64,000 nt of DNA. Origin: Streptomyces sp. XM4193. Its GTDB lineage: Bacteria > Actinomycetota > Actinomycetes > Streptomycetales > Streptomycetaceae. The DNA lies in contig NZ_JALLGK010000002.1 of assembly GCF_023072595.1 (NCBI RefSeq), positions 62,001 through 126,000 of the forward strand. Direction: 5' to 3'. Position numbers and translations under genes: made by a program. Below, piece by piece: positions 54,301 to 64,000 of this stretch (the stretch's first letter is position 1; each line of letters begins with the position of its first letter). The notes beneath the pieces were generated by a model that searched no databases, was not told the origin of the DNA, and saw only the letters and a list, made by a program, of their open reading frames with translations.

Positions 54301-55377
54301 ATGTACGACCCACTCGCCCCGATCCGCAGCGACGAGGACCCGCGCTGCGACGTGTACCTCACGGGCACGGTCTTCCTCGACATCGTCTTCACCGGGCTCG
54401 ACTCCGCGCCCGTGCGCGGCACCGAGAGCTGGGCCCGCGGGATGGGCTCCAGCCCCGGCGGCGTCGCCAACATGGCCACCGCGCTCGCCCGGCTCGGTCT
54501 GCGCACCCACCTCGCCGCGGCGTTCGGCGACGACGTGTACGGGGCGTACTGCTGGGAGGCGCTGAGCGAGGGCGAGGGCGTCGACCTCTCGCTCTCCCGG
54601 ACCGTGCCCGGCTGGCACTCGCCGGTGACGGTCTCGATGGCCTACGAGGGCGAACGCACCATGGTCACCCACGGTCACGAGGCGCCGTTGGAGGAGGCGG
54701 CCGTGGTGGAGCCGCCGCCCTCGCTCGCCGCGGTGGCCTCGCTGCTGCCGGGCGCCGAGCAGCCCTGGATCGGCCGGGCCGCCGAGCGGGGCAGTCTGGT
54801 CTTCGCCGACGTCGGCTGGGACGACAGCGGCCGCTGGGACCTGGGCGGGCTGCCGGACCTGCGACACTGCGACGCCTTCCTGCCCAACGCGGGCGAGGCG
54901 ATGCGCTACACCGGCCGCGACACCCCGCAGGCAGCGGCGAGGGCGCTGGCCGAGCACGTGCCGTTGGCCGTCGTCACGATGGGTGCCCAGGGCGTGTGCG
55001 CCGCGGACGGGCGCACCGGGGAGACCGCCGAGGTGCCGGGCGTCGCGGTGGAGGCGCTGGACCCCACGGGCGCCGGCGACGTGTTCACGGCGGGCTTCGT
55101 GACGGCCACCCTCGCGGGTTGGCCCCTGTCCGACCGGCTGGCGTTCGCCTCGCTGGCGGCGGCGCTCTCGGTGAAGGAGTTCGGCGGCTCGTTGTCGGCG
55201 CCGGGCTGGGCGGAGATCGCCGACTGGTGCCGCCGGGTGCACACCCCCTGCGGGATGGGGCCCGACACCCGGGCCGAGCAGTGCCGCTACGGCTTCCTGT
55301 GGGACCTGCTGCGGCGGACCGACCGGCCGTGGCCGCTGCGCAGAGCCCTGCCCACGGTCGGCTTCCGGCAGCCCTGA
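54301..55377 (+). CDS. PfkB (ribokinase) family carbohydrate kinase
   Basis: The 358-residue kinase has an N-terminal [14 protein letters not shown], the Gly-rich substrate motif [17 protein letters not shown], and the C-terminal signature [14 protein letters not shown] with the catalytic Asp in GAGD. A ~50-residue extension after the core contains two cysteines. Family members phosphorylate sugars or nucleosides; here the divergent GH4 gene suggests a sugar. The ATG at 54301 is clear, and longer frames upstream run through repeats. Confidence 0.9.
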   Translation: MYDPLAPIRSDEDPRCDVYLTGTVFLDIVFTGLDSAPVRGTESWARGMGSSPGGVANMATALARLGLRTHLAAAFGDDVYGAYCWEALSEGEGVDLSLSRTVPGWHSPVTVSMAYEGERTMVTHGHEAPLEEAAVVEPPPSLAAVASLLPGAEQPWIGRAAERGSLVFADVGWDDSGRWDLGGLPDLRHCDAFLPNAGEAMRYTGRDTPQAAARALAEHVPLAVVTMGAQGVCAADGRTGETAEVPGVAVEALDPTGAGDVFTAGFVTATLAGWPLSDRLAFASLAAALSVKEFGGSLSAPGWAEIADWCRRVHTPCGMGPDTRAEQCRYGFLWDLLRRTDRPWPLRRALPTVGFRQP

Positions 55378-55554
55378 GAGTCGTACGCGCCTCCGGTGCC
55401 CCGTGGTGCGCGAGGGGCGCCGGTTGCGCGTGCGGTGAACGGGCAGAAAAGCACTCGGGGTTGTCGGCGCCCCGACGTACTCTGGTACTCCGGGCGAGAC
55501 CAACCGCCCCGGTCACCGCCACAGAGAGGGAAGAGCAGGCCACAGCGCCGGCCC

Positions 55555-56598
55555 ATGACGCAGACATCCACAGACCAGGCAAGTGCTCGCTTCACCGTTC
55601 CGGCGAAGCACCCGATGGTGACGGTGCTCGGTTCGGGCGACTCCCTCCTGCGAGTCATCGAGCAGGCGTTTCCGCGCACCGACATCCACGTGCGGGGCAA
55701 CGAGATCAGCGCGACCGGGGACAAGGGCGAAGTCGCCCTGATCCAGCGGCTCTTCGACGAGATGATGCTGGTGCTGCGCACCGGCCAGCCGATGACGGAG
55801 GACGCGGTGGAGCGCTCCATCGCGATGCTCCGCACGGCGGACGGCGGCGGGGGCGAGAAGGAGACCCCCGCGGAGGTCCTCACCCAGAACATCCTCTCCA
55901 ACCGTGGCCGCACCATCCGTCCCAAGACGGTGAACCAGAAGCGCTACGTCGACGCCATAGACCGGCACACGGTGGTCTTCGGGATCGGCCCCGCCGGCAC
56001 CGGCAAGACCTATCTGGCGATGGCCAAGGCGGTTCAGGCGCTTCAGTCCAAGCAGGTCAACCGCATCATTCTGACCAGGCCGGCGGTCGAGGCCGGAGAG
56101 CGCCTCGGCTTTCTGCCCGGCACCCTCTACGAGAAGATCGACCCCTATCTGCGCCCGCTCTACGACGCCCTGCACGACATGCTCGACCCGGACTCCATCC
56201 CGCGACTGATGGCGGCCGGGACGATCGAGGTGGCGCCGCTGGCGTACATGCGCGGCCGGACGCTGAACGACGCCTTCATCATTCTCGACGAGGCGCAGAA
56301 CACCAGCCCCGAGCAGATGAAGATGTTCCTGACCCGGCTCGGCTTCGAGTCCAAGATCGTCATCACCGGCGACGTCACCCAGGTCGACCTGCCGGGCGGC
56401 GGCGGCAAGAGCGGGCTGCGCCAGGTGCAGGAGATCCTGGACGGCGTGGAGGACGTCCACTTCTCCCGGCTCACCAGCAGCGACGTCGTACGCCACAAGC
56501 TCGTCGGCCGTATCGTCGACGCCTACGAGCGCTACGACGACCGCAACGGCGAGCGCAACGGCGAGAGCCGCGACGACCGCAACGGCAAGCGAAGGTAA
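55555..56598 (+). CDS. phoH: PhoH-like ATPase
   Basis: The 347-residue protein has an N-terminal KH-like part ([39 protein letters not shown]). The PhoH ATPase follows: [20 protein letters not shown], Walker A GPAGTGKT at 145-152, [18 protein letters not shown] and Walker [21 protein letters not shown]. PhoH proteins paired with YbeY are linked to RNA metabolism. ybeY starts 11 nt after the stop. The tail repeats [18 protein letters not shown] charged residues. GAGAGGGAAGAG lies upstream of the ATG. Confidence 0.95.
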   Translation: MTQTSTDQASARFTVPAKHPMVTVLGSGDSLLRVIEQAFPRTDIHVRGNEISATGDKGEVALIQRLFDEMMLVLRTGQPMTEDAVERSIAMLRTADGGGGEKETPAEVLTQNILSNRGRTIRPKTVNQKRYVDAIDRHTVVFGIGPAGTGKTYLAMAKAVQALQSKQVNRIILTRPAVEAGERLGFLPGTLYEKIDPYLRPLYDALHDMLDPDSIPRLMAAGTIEVAPLAYMRGRTLNDAFIILDEAQNTSPEQMKMFLTRLGFESKIVITGDVTQVDLPGGGGKSGLRQVQEILDGVEDVHFSRLTSSDVVRHKLVGRIVDAYERYDDRNGERNGESRDDRNGKRR

Positions 56599-56609
56599 GC
56601 GCGCGCACC

Positions 56610-57107
56610 ATGTCGATCGACATCAACAACGAGTCCGGCGAGGAGATCGACGAGCAGTCGATCCTCGACATCGCCCGCTTCGCCCTGGCCCGGATGCGCA
56701 TCCACCCACTGGCCGAGCTGTCGGTGATCGTGGTCGACACCTCGGCGATGGAGCAGCTCCATCTGCAGTGGATGGACCTCCCCGGCCCGACCGACGTCAT
56801 GTCCTTCCCGATGGACGAGCTCAGACCGCCGGTCAAGGACGACGAGGAGCCCCCGTCCGGGCTGCTCGGCGACATCGTGCTCTGCCCCGAGGTCGCCGCG
56901 AGCCAGGGGCAGGCGGCGCCCACCCAGCACTCCATGGACGAGGAGCTCCAGCTGCTCACCGTGCACGGGGTGCTGCACCTGCTGGGGTACGACCACGAGG
57001 AGCTCGCGGAGAAGACCGAGATGTTCGGCCTCCAGAAGGACATCGTGGACGGCTGGCGCGCCGAGCGCGGGCTGGAGGGCCCGTCGCCCGCGCCCACCAT
57101 CACCTGA
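56610..57107 (+). CDS. ybeY: Endoribonuclease YbeY
   Basis: The 165-residue metal-dependent RNase matures the 16S rRNA 3' end and assists ribosome quality control. The zinc motif [11 protein letters not shown] is at residues 119-129, and the [10 protein letters not shown] strand and [10 protein letters not shown] segment are conserved. It sits between phoH and the CorC-type gene with gaps of 11 and 13 nt, the standard phoH-ybeY-corC-era order. Confidence 0.97.
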   Translation: MSIDINNESGEEIDEQSILDIARFALARMRIHPLAELSVIVVDTSAMEQLHLQWMDLPGPTDVMSFPMDELRPPVKDDEEPPSGLLGDIVLCPEVAASQGQAAPTQHSMDEELQLLTVHGVLHLLGYDHEELAEKTEMFGLQKDIVDGWRAERGLEGPSPAPTIT

Positions 57108-57120
57108 CGGGCAGGGGCAG

Positions 57121-58434
57121 ATGACGCTTCCGTTCCTCGCGTACGCGCTGCTGCTCGTGGTGGTGGCCTGGCTCGCCGCCTGCGCCGAGGCGGGGCTGAC
57201 CCGGGCGGTCAGCTTCCACTCCGAGGACTCCGCCAACGGCGGGCGCGGCGCGGCCAAGCTGGCCCAGGTCGCCGCCGACCCCGGCCGGTACCTCAACCTG
57301 GCCCTGCTCATCCGCATCGCCAGCGAGATGGCGGCCGGTGTGCTGGTCACCTACGCCTGTCTGCGCGCCTTCGACATGACCTGGCAGGCGCTGGCGGTGG
57401 CGATCGCGGTGATGGTGGTGGTGTCGTTCGTCGCGGTCGGTGTCTCGCCTCGCACCATCGGCATCCAGCACCCGACCGCCACCGCCACCGCGGCGGCGTA
57501 CGTCCTGGTGCCGCTGGCCCGGGTGCTCGGCCCGGTGCCCCGGCTGCTGATCCTGCTCGGCAACGCGCTGACGCCCGGAAAGGGCTTCCGCCAGGGTCCG
57601 TTCGCCTCCGAGTCCGAGCTGCGCGCGATGGTCGACATCGCCCAGTCGCAGTCGCTGATCGAGGACGAGGAGCGCCGGATGGTGCACTCCGTCTTCGAGC
57701 TCGGCGAGACCCTGGTGCGCGAGGTGATGGTGCCGCGCACGGACCTGGTCACCGTCGAGCGCCACAAGTCCCTGCGGGCGGCGCTCACCCTGGCGCTGCG
57801 TTCCGGGTTCTCCCGCATCCCGGTGACCGGCGAGAGCGAGGACGACGTGGTCGGCGTCGTCTACCTCAAGGACCTGGTGCGCCGGGTGCACATCAGCCGA
57901 GAGGCGGAGAGCGACCCGGTGACGGCCGCGATGCGGCCCGCCGCGTTCGTGCCGGACACCAAGAACGCCGGTGAGCTGCTGCGCGAGATGCAGCGCGATC
58001 GCACCCACGTCGCGGTCGCGATCGACGAGTACGGCGGCACCGCCGGCATCGTCACGATCGAGGACATCCTGGAGGAGATCGTCGGCGAGATCACCGACGA
58101 GTACGACCGCGAGCTGCCGCCCGTCGAGGAGCTGGGGGAGGGCCGCTTCCGGGTCACCGCCCGGCTGGACATCGGCGATCTGGGCGAGCTCTACGGCCTG
58201 GACGACTTCGACGACGAGGACGTGGAGACCGTCGGCGGGCTGCTCGCCAAGCATCTGGGCAGGGTGCCCCTGGCCGGTGCGGCCGCCACCGTCGAGCTCG
58301 CCGAGGAGCACCGCGGTGCCGACCTCGCGGCGCTCCGGCTCACGGCCGAGAGCCCGGCCGGCCGCCGGAACAAGATCGACCGCGTTCTGGTGGAGCCGGC
58401 CACCCCCGTCCCGGACCCCGAGCCGCAGAGCTGA
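57121..58434 (+). CDS. CNNM/CorC-type transporter-associated protein (CBS domains)
   Basis: The 437-residue protein has an N-terminal DUF21 region with about four hydrophobic segments (1-145: LPFLAYALLLVVVAWLAACA, ALAVAIAVMVVVSFVAV). Two CBS domains follow (ELRAMVDIAQSQSLIEDEER, VREVMVPRTDLVTV, GFSRIPVTGESEDDVVGVVY and IDEYGGTAGIVTIEDILEEI), and then a CorC_HlyC C-terminal domain. The family is tied to magnesium/cobalt export or tolerance. It sits 13 nt after ybeY in one operon and is a standard neighbour of era. Confidence 0.94.
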   Translation: MTLPFLAYALLLVVVAWLAACAEAGLTRAVSFHSEDSANGGRGAAKLAQVAADPGRYLNLALLIRIASEMAAGVLVTYACLRAFDMTWQALAVAIAVMVVVSFVAVGVSPRTIGIQHPTATATAAAYVLVPLARVLGPVPRLLILLGNALTPGKGFRQGPFASESELRAMVDIAQSQSLIEDEERRMVHSVFELGETLVREVMVPRTDLVTVERHKSLRAALTLALRSGFSRIPVTGESEDDVVGVVYLKDLVRRVHISREAESDPVTAAMRPAAFVPDTKNAGELLREMQRDRTHVAVAIDEYGGTAGIVTIEDILEEIVGEITDEYDRELPPVEELGEGRFRVTARLDIGDLGELYGLDDFDDEDVETVGGLLAKHLGRVPLAGAAATVELAEEHRGADLAALRLTAESPAGRRNKIDRVLVEPATPVPDPEPQS

Positions 58435-58639
58435 GCCACCGGGGGCAGCGCCCCGCAGGGCCGTACGCCCGTACGTGCGCTCGGGGCGCCGCGCGTACAG
58501 CAGGGGCGCGCCCGCGTGCAGAGCCGTGCTGTGAACGGCCGGGGACGTTGCGGGAGCGGCGGGGGACGAAGCGGGCCGGGTTCACCCGAGCAGTCGCACG
58601 GCGGTAGCCCCGCCCGGCGCCCGGTGGCCCCATGAGGGG

Positions 58640-59446
58640 ATGAACACCACGCCGCGCAACGCAGCCCTTCTCGCCACCGCCGTCGCGCTCGGCCTGCTGG
58701 CCGCCGGCTGCGGCAGCGGGACGGTCGGGCCCGTCGCGGACACCGGGCCGGGGCGAGCGGCGGAGACCGGGAGCCCGGCACTCGGTGCGGCCGAGCGCCT
58801 GGGCCGGGACGACCTCGAACTCGCGCTGCTGGACATCGGCGACCTGCCGTCCGGCTGGGCCCCCGACACCGCGAAGGCGGCGGAGGAGCGCGGCATCGGT
58901 GTGCCCGAACCGGACGGGCGGCAGTGCGGTTCGCTCTTCGACAAGCCCTCCGACGAGTGGGCCGAGAACCGCTTCGCGCGCACCGAGGTCGGCCCGTTCG
59001 TCGTCGCCAGAGCCCACAGCTGGCAGAACGCGGAGGCGGCCGAGAAGGCGCTGGAGGAGTTCCGGGAGGCCGCCGAGGAGTGCGAGAGCTTCGAGGTCGA
59101 GGAGGGCCCGTCGCACGACCGGACCCGGGTCGGCTACACGGCGGAGCGGCTGCGGATGCCCGAACTCGGGGACGAGAGCGTCGCCCTGCGCTTCGTGCGG
59201 GAGGGCCCGGGCGACGAGGAGACCACGGTGCTGGCCGACGTGGTCTCGGTACGGCTCGGCGCGGCCGGCGTGCACCTGGCACAGGCCGGCGTGGACGACG
59301 AGGACGCCACCGGGATCGGACCGCTGGTGCGCACGGCCGTGGACAAGCTGGACGAGGTCGTCTCGGACGGCACCCCGGAGCCCACCGGGAGCTTCCCGGA
59401 CGTCACCCGGCTCAACGGCGACCCGTATCCTCGTCGGCATGACTGA
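58640..59446 (+). CDS. Putative lipoprotein
   Basis: The 268-residue product has a lipoprotein signal: a short basic start, a hydrophobic stretch LLATAVALGLL and the lipobox LAAGC with the lipidated Cys at 24. The mature part is acidic: DLELALLDIGDLPSGWAPD, CGSLFDKPSDEW, FVVARAHSWQNAEAAEKALE and a cysteine in EECESFEVEEG. Two cysteines beyond the lipobox might pair. Similar exported substrate-less lipoproteins are common in Streptomyces. The stop overlaps the next start by 8 nt. Its function is unknown. Confidence 0.8.
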   Translation: MNTTPRNAALLATAVALGLLAAGCGSGTVGPVADTGPGRAAETGSPALGAAERLGRDDLELALLDIGDLPSGWAPDTAKAAEERGIGVPEPDGRQCGSLFDKPSDEWAENRFARTEVGPFVVARAHSWQNAEAAEKALEEFREAAEECESFEVEEGPSHDRTRVGYTAERLRMPELGDESVALRFVREGPGDEETTVLADVVSVRLGAAGVHLAQAGVDDEDATGIGPLVRTAVDKLDEVVSDGTPEPTGSFPDVTRLNGDPYPRRHD

Positions 59447-59792
59447 CGCGCAGGACCTGGACCCGGAAGACCGGAAGATCGTCACCCTGGCGCGCAGCGC
59501 CCGGGCCCGCAACTCCGTTCCGGAGGGGGCAGCGGTCCGGGACGAGACCGGGCGTACGTACGTGGCGGGCACGGTCGCGCTCGCCTCGCTGCCGCTGAGC
59601 GCGCTCCAGACGGCGGTCGCCATGGCCGTCGCCTCCGGCGCGACCTCGCTGGAGGCCGCCGCGGTGGTCTCCGAGGCGGACGCGGTGGCGGCGACCGACC
59701 TGGCGGCCGTCGGCGAACTGGGCGGTGCCGGTACGCCGGTGCTGCTGGCCGGTACGGACGGCGAGCTGCGCGCCCGCCTCACCGCCGACTGA
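59439..59792 (+). CDS. Cytidine-deaminase-like protein lacking the zinc site
   Basis: The 117-residue product resembles short cytidine deaminases in length and layout (DRKIVTLARSARARNSVPEG, AAVRDETGRTYVAGTVALAS, LPLSALQTAVAMAVASGATS). The protein contains no cysteine and no histidine, so neither the [HC]AE nor the PCxxC zinc motif is present, and deaminase activity is not expected. It overlaps the lipoprotein gene and lies upstream of era, the usual place of the cytidine deaminase gene in Gram-positives, which supports descent from cdd followed by loss of catalysis. Confidence 0.75.
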   Translation: MTDAQDLDPEDRKIVTLARSARARNSVPEGAAVRDETGRTYVAGTVALASLPLSALQTAVAMAVASGATSLEAAAVVSEADAVAATDLAAVGELGGAGTPVLLAGTDGELRARLTAD

Positions 59793-60021
59793 CTGCGCCC
59801 GTCCCACCGCCGGCTGACTTCGCGCCTCTTCGGCCGACCCCCGACGGCGGTTCGACCGCTCGCGCCGCCGCCCGAAACTCGCGCGACCCCGGCCCGACCT
59901 GCGGCCCGTCCGAGTGCCCTGCCCGGCCCGACCCCGGCCCGACCGCCGTGCGGCTCCGGCGAGCGGGCCGGATCGACGGGCGGCGGTCGGAGCGGTCCGG
60001 AACATCGGTGAGAATGAGGGC

Positions 60022-60960
60022 ATGAGCGCTCCCTCCTCCACAGCACCGCACCGCGCTGGCTTCGCCTGTTTCGTCGGCCGTCCCAACGCGGGAAAGTCGA
60101 CCCTGACCAACGCACTGGTGGGGACGAAGGTCGCGATCACCTCCAACCGTCCGCAAACGACCCGGCACACGGTGCGCGGGATCGTCCACCGACCGGAGGC
60201 CCAGCTCGTTCTGGTGGACACCCCCGGGCTGCACAAGCCCCGTACGCTCCTGGGCGAGCGGCTCAACGACGTGGTCCGCACCACGTGGGCGGAGGTCGAC
60301 GTGGTCGGCTTCTGCCTGCCCGCCGACCAGAAGATCGGGCCCGGCGACCGGTTCATCGCGGCCGAGCTGGCCAAGCTGAAGAAGCGCACCCCGAAGATCG
60401 CGGTGGTCACCAAGACCGACCTCGTCGACTCCAAGGCGCTGGCCGAGCAGCTCATCGCGGTCGACAAGCTGGGCCGCGACGTCGGTGTGGAGTGGGCCGA
60501 GATCGTGCCGGTGTCGGCGGTCAACGGAGAGCAGGTCCAGCTGCTGGGCGACCTCCTGGTGCCGCTGCTGCCCGAGTCCCCGCCGCTCTACCCGGACGGC
60601 GACCTCACCGACGAGCCCGAGCAGGTCATGGTCGCCGAACTGATCCGGGAGGCCGCGCTGGAGGGCGTGCGCGACGAGCTGCCGCACTCCATCGCCGTGG
60701 TCGTCGAAGAGATGCTGCCCCGGGAGGGCCGTCCCCAGGACAAGCCGCTGCTGGACATCCACGCCTATCTCTACATCGAGCGGCCCAGCCAGAAGGGCAT
60801 CGTGATCGGCCCCAAGGGAAGCCGGCTCAAGGAGGTGGGTTCGCGCTCCCGCAAGCACATCGAGGCGCTGCTCGGCACGCCCGTCTATCTCGACCTCCAT
60901 GTGAAGGTCGCCAAGGACTGGCAGCGAGACCCCAAGCAGCTGCGCCGCCTGGGCTTCTGA
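60022..60960 (+). CDS. era: GTPase Era
   Basis: Era binds 16S rRNA near its 3' end during 30S assembly. The 312-residue protein has the P-loop GRPNAGKST (19-27), VDTPGLHKP, TKTDLVD, and the C-terminal KH domain with VIGPKGSRLKEVGSRSRKHIEALLG. I chose the ATG at 60022 behind GAATGAGGGC; earlier codons encode Arg/Pro-rich sequence. A 229-bp gap after the deaminase-like gene suggests its own promoter. A 29-bp direct repeat starts at its stop codon. Confidence 0.97.
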   Translation: MSAPSSTAPHRAGFACFVGRPNAGKSTLTNALVGTKVAITSNRPQTTRHTVRGIVHRPEAQLVLVDTPGLHKPRTLLGERLNDVVRTTWAEVDVVGFCLPADQKIGPGDRFIAAELAKLKKRTPKIAVVTKTDLVDSKALAEQLIAVDKLGRDVGVEWAEIVPVSAVNGEQVQLLGDLLVPLLPESPPLYPDGDLTDEPEQVMVAELIREAALEGVRDELPHSIAVVVEEMLPREGRPQDKPLLDIHAYLYIERPSQKGIVIGPKGSRLKEVGSRSRKHIEALLGTPVYLDLHVKVAKDWQRDPKQLRRLGF

Positions 60961-61020
60961 GAGGCCGGCGCCCATCCCGGGACGCCCTTCCGAGAGGCCG
61001 GCGCCCCTCCCCGGACGCCC
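60959..61020. repeat. 29-bp direct repeat, two copies
   Basis: Copies at 60959-60987 and 60992-61020 differ at two positions; the period is 33 bp and the first copy begins inside the era stop codon. They lie between convergent era and the TerB-like gene. Confidence 0.8.
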
Positions 61021-61051
61021 GGGGGCGCCCGGCGGCGGCCCCGGGGCGGGT

Positions 61052-61738
61052 TCAGCTTCGCTCGGGGGCGGCGGCGAGCAGTCGGTCGACGTCCTCGGCG
61101 GGAATCCGCAGCGCGTCGCCGACCACGGCCAGCACCGCCAACTCCGCGTCCTCGTACGGCCCGTCGGCGAGCGCGATGCACGCGCCCTCCAGCAGCAGGC
61201 CCTCCCGGCCGCCGCTCTCCAGATGCGGTGCCAGCGGCGCCAGCACGGCGCGCAGCTCCCGCTCGCTGGTGAGCCCGGTGGCGTACGGCGCGGCCCGGCG
61301 CTCGGTGATGTGCTCCGGCTCTGCCCGGTCGGCGTCCAGGGCGGCCAGGAGGGTCAGCAGCTGCTCCTCGTCGCAGCTGGCGAAGCCGCTGTTCCGCAGC
61401 CAGCCGACCGCCGCGTCACGCGCCGTGCGCGAGCCCGCGCCGCCGGCGCCGAGCACCGAGAGGGCCACGGCGTGCACCGCGTCCCGCAGCAGCGAACCCA
61501 GCTGTGTGGTGGTGGGCTGCTGGAGCGCGGACGGCTCGAAGTGGCCCTCGCAGGAGCTGCACACCACCGTCGGTCCGGTCGTGCCCCTGGGCAGCAGCGG
61601 CACCCGCAGCACGGTCAACCTCCGGCGCCCGGTGCGGAGTTCGTAGTTGCGATCGCCTCCGCAGGCAGGGCAGAAGAACTCGCCGTCCTCCACGGTCGTC
61701 CACGCTGTACGCACTCCCGCCACGCGCACCCTGCTCAC
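61052..61738 (-). CDS. TerB-like protein with N-terminal zinc ribbon
   Basis: The 228-residue protein has two CxxC pairs (FFCPACGGDRNYEL and VVCSSCEGHFEPS, about residues 23-65) forming a zinc ribbon. A helical domain of ~140 residues follows, with acidic pairs (LLEGACIALADGPYEDAELA, VLAVVGDALRIPAEDVDRLL) resembling TerB tellurite-resistance proteins, which bind metal. No other ter genes are near, so resistance is not implied. It converges on era. Confidence 0.78.
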   Translation of the reverse strand: MSRVRVAGVRTAWTTVEDGEFFCPACGGDRNYELRTGRRRLTVLRVPLLPRGTTGPTVVCSSCEGHFEPSALQQPTTTQLGSLLRDAVHAVALSVLGAGGAGSRTARDAAVGWLRNSGFASCDEEQLLTLLAALDADRAEPEHITERRAAPYATGLTSERELRAVLAPLAPHLESGGREGLLLEGACIALADGPYEDAELAVLAVVGDALRIPAEDVDRLLAAAPERS

Positions 61739-61823
61739 GCCCGCACCTCCGTAACGCCCGGCACCATTGCCGACGTGATGTTAACCACAGACGTGAGAGC
61801 GCGTCAGCACCGTGGGCGCACAA

Positions 61824-61870
61824 ATGCGGTGGCCCCGCCCGTCGTTGACGACGGAACGGGGCCACCGCAT
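61824..61870 (-). terminator. Compound hairpin terminator after leuA
   Basis: A 14-bp perfect outer stem (ATGCGGTGGCCCCG 61824-61837; CGGGGCCACCGCAT 61857-61870) encloses a second perfect CCGTCGT/ACGACGG hairpin (61839-61845, 61848-61854). It lies 49 nt past the leuA stop on the minus strand. Confidence 0.8.
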
Positions 61871-61919
61871 CGGCTGTGAGCTGCGACGTTGTCATTCGGC
61901 GCGGCTCAGCGCGTTCACC

Positions 61920-63773
<1,854 letters not shown>

Positions 63774-63821
63774 CTACAGGCCCTCGCCGCGGCGGCTAAG
63801 GAGAAGCAGCCCGAATCGCAT
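63774..63821 (-). CDS. leuA leader peptide (four consecutive Leu)
   Basis: The 15-codon minus-strand ORF MRFGLLLLSRRGEGL has four leucine codons in a row (CTG CTT CTC CTT) and a fifth at the end. It lies 80 nt ahead of leuA with a strong hairpin between. This is the form of a ribosome-stalling leader for leucine-dependent attenuation, as predicted for leuA in some Streptomyces. Confidence 0.78.
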   Translation of the reverse strand: MRFGLLLLSRRGEGL

Positions 63822-63830
63822 GATGTCGGC

Positions 63831-63836
63831 AGAGTA
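63831..63836 (-). promoter_or_regulatory. Putative -10 box of leuA leader transcript
   Basis: On the minus strand TACTCT ends 9 nt before the leader-peptide ATG, predicting a transcript that starts within a few bases of that ATG. No convincing -35 box was found. Confidence 0.4.
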
Positions 63837-63941
63837 GCCCAGTGGCCGGTGGGACGCGGCGTACGTATCAGTATGCGAGACCGTGGAATTCCTGCCGCTC
63901 GGGGGACGGGTCGCCCGCCGCCCGGAGGGAAGGAGGCCGGT

Positions 63942-64000
63942 ATGCGTATCTCAGTCATGCGGACCGGCGGCTTCGGCGGAATCGCACGCCGTGCGGAGCT
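63942..64000 (+). CDS. Emfourin-like protease inhibitor (5' end only)
   Basis: Only the first 19 codons are inside the window: MRISVMRTGGFGGIARRAEL, preceded by AAGGAGG (63930-63936) at ideal spacing. The N-terminus resembles emfourin, a small cytoplasmic inhibitor of protealysin-like (M4) metalloproteases, which in Streptomyces is usually encoded beside its protease. The gene is divergent from leuA. The call rests on a short match. Confidence 0.55.
   Translation, partial: MRISVMRTGGFGGIARRAE

Noticed and set aside
52539..57107. A 4.5-kb uninterrupted plus-strand frame ending with ybeY
   Set aside because: Only the last 165 codons are YbeY-like. Upstream it runs antisense or out of frame over the GH4, PfkB and PhoH genes with Arg/Pro/His-rich sequence, an effect of high GC.
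61052..61738. A tellurite-resistance operon
   Set aside because: Only a TerB-like domain is present; no terC/D/Z genes are nearby, so a resistance function is not supported.

Overview
The window is high-GC actinobacterial chromosome. Gene order and protein content point to Streptomyces or a close relative: RNase E/G with long disordered tails, rplU-rpmA-obgE, proB/proA, nadD-LCP-like-rsfS, leuS, comEA-comEC-holA-rpsT-lepA, hemW-hrcA-dnaJ, phoH-ybeY-corC-era and leuA. Starts are often GTG, genes often overlap by 4 nt or abut, and terminators are mostly long GC-rich hairpins without U-tracts.

Layout. 1-4300: translation and ribosome-assembly block (3' part of an RNase E/G gene, L21, L27, ObgE), closed by a 22-bp perfect bidirectional terminator. 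4.3-6.5 kb: a divergently read membrane-anchored CDP-glycerol glycerophosphotransferase-like (teichoic acid) gene. 7.0-10.5 kb: proB, a conserved small hypothetical gene and proA (proline synthesis). 10.7-14.2 kb: two membrane proteins sharing a VFDE[AS]FVRAA motif, an M48 protease on the minus strand and a 52-residue membrane miniprotein. 14.2-18.2 kb: nadD, a degenerate LCP/LytR_C protein, rsfS and a histidine phosphatase.

18.35-24.17 kb: an accessory segment bounded by two nearly identical tRNA-Ala(GGC) genes (77-bp direct repeats, one mismatch). It carries gene fragments (class IV aminotransferase and MerR truncated against each other, an IS5-like transposase remnant), an ACT-OsmC operon divergent from an ArsR regulator across a perfect inverted repeat, an RraA-family gene and two tiny zinc-ribbon proteins. 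It looks like a decayed integrative island.

24.2-36.5 kb: leuS preceded by a Leu-rich leader peptide and an intrinsic terminator (attenuation), a coiled-coil membrane protein, DegV, comEA-comEC (with two DnaA-box-like sites upstream and a missing comEC stop), a PPOX-fold protein, a small acidic protein and holA. 36.8-48.9 kb: a Pro/Gly-rich membrane protein, rpsT, lepA, long-chain acyl-CoA synthetase, hemW, a DUF3097 protein, a metallo-beta-lactamase, and hrcA-dnaJ behind a CIRCE operator. 49.1-64.0 kb: nitronate monooxygenase, rsmE, HIT, RNase Z, a divergent GH4 glycosidase/PfkB kinase pair, phoH-ybeY-corC, a lipoprotein, a cytidine-deaminase-like protein without its zinc site, era, a TerB-like protein, leuA with its own Leu4 leader peptide, and the first codons of an emfourin-like gene.

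Most genes are housekeeping: ribosome synthesis and RNA processing (rne, rnz, ybeY, rsmE, rsfS, obgE, era, lepA), stress response (hrcA-dnaJ), and proline, NAD and leucine metabolism. leuS and leuA, 37 kb apart, appear to share a design in which an almost leaderless leucine-rich peptide is followed by an RNA hairpin. All functional assignments come from reading motifs in the sequence; no database search was possible.
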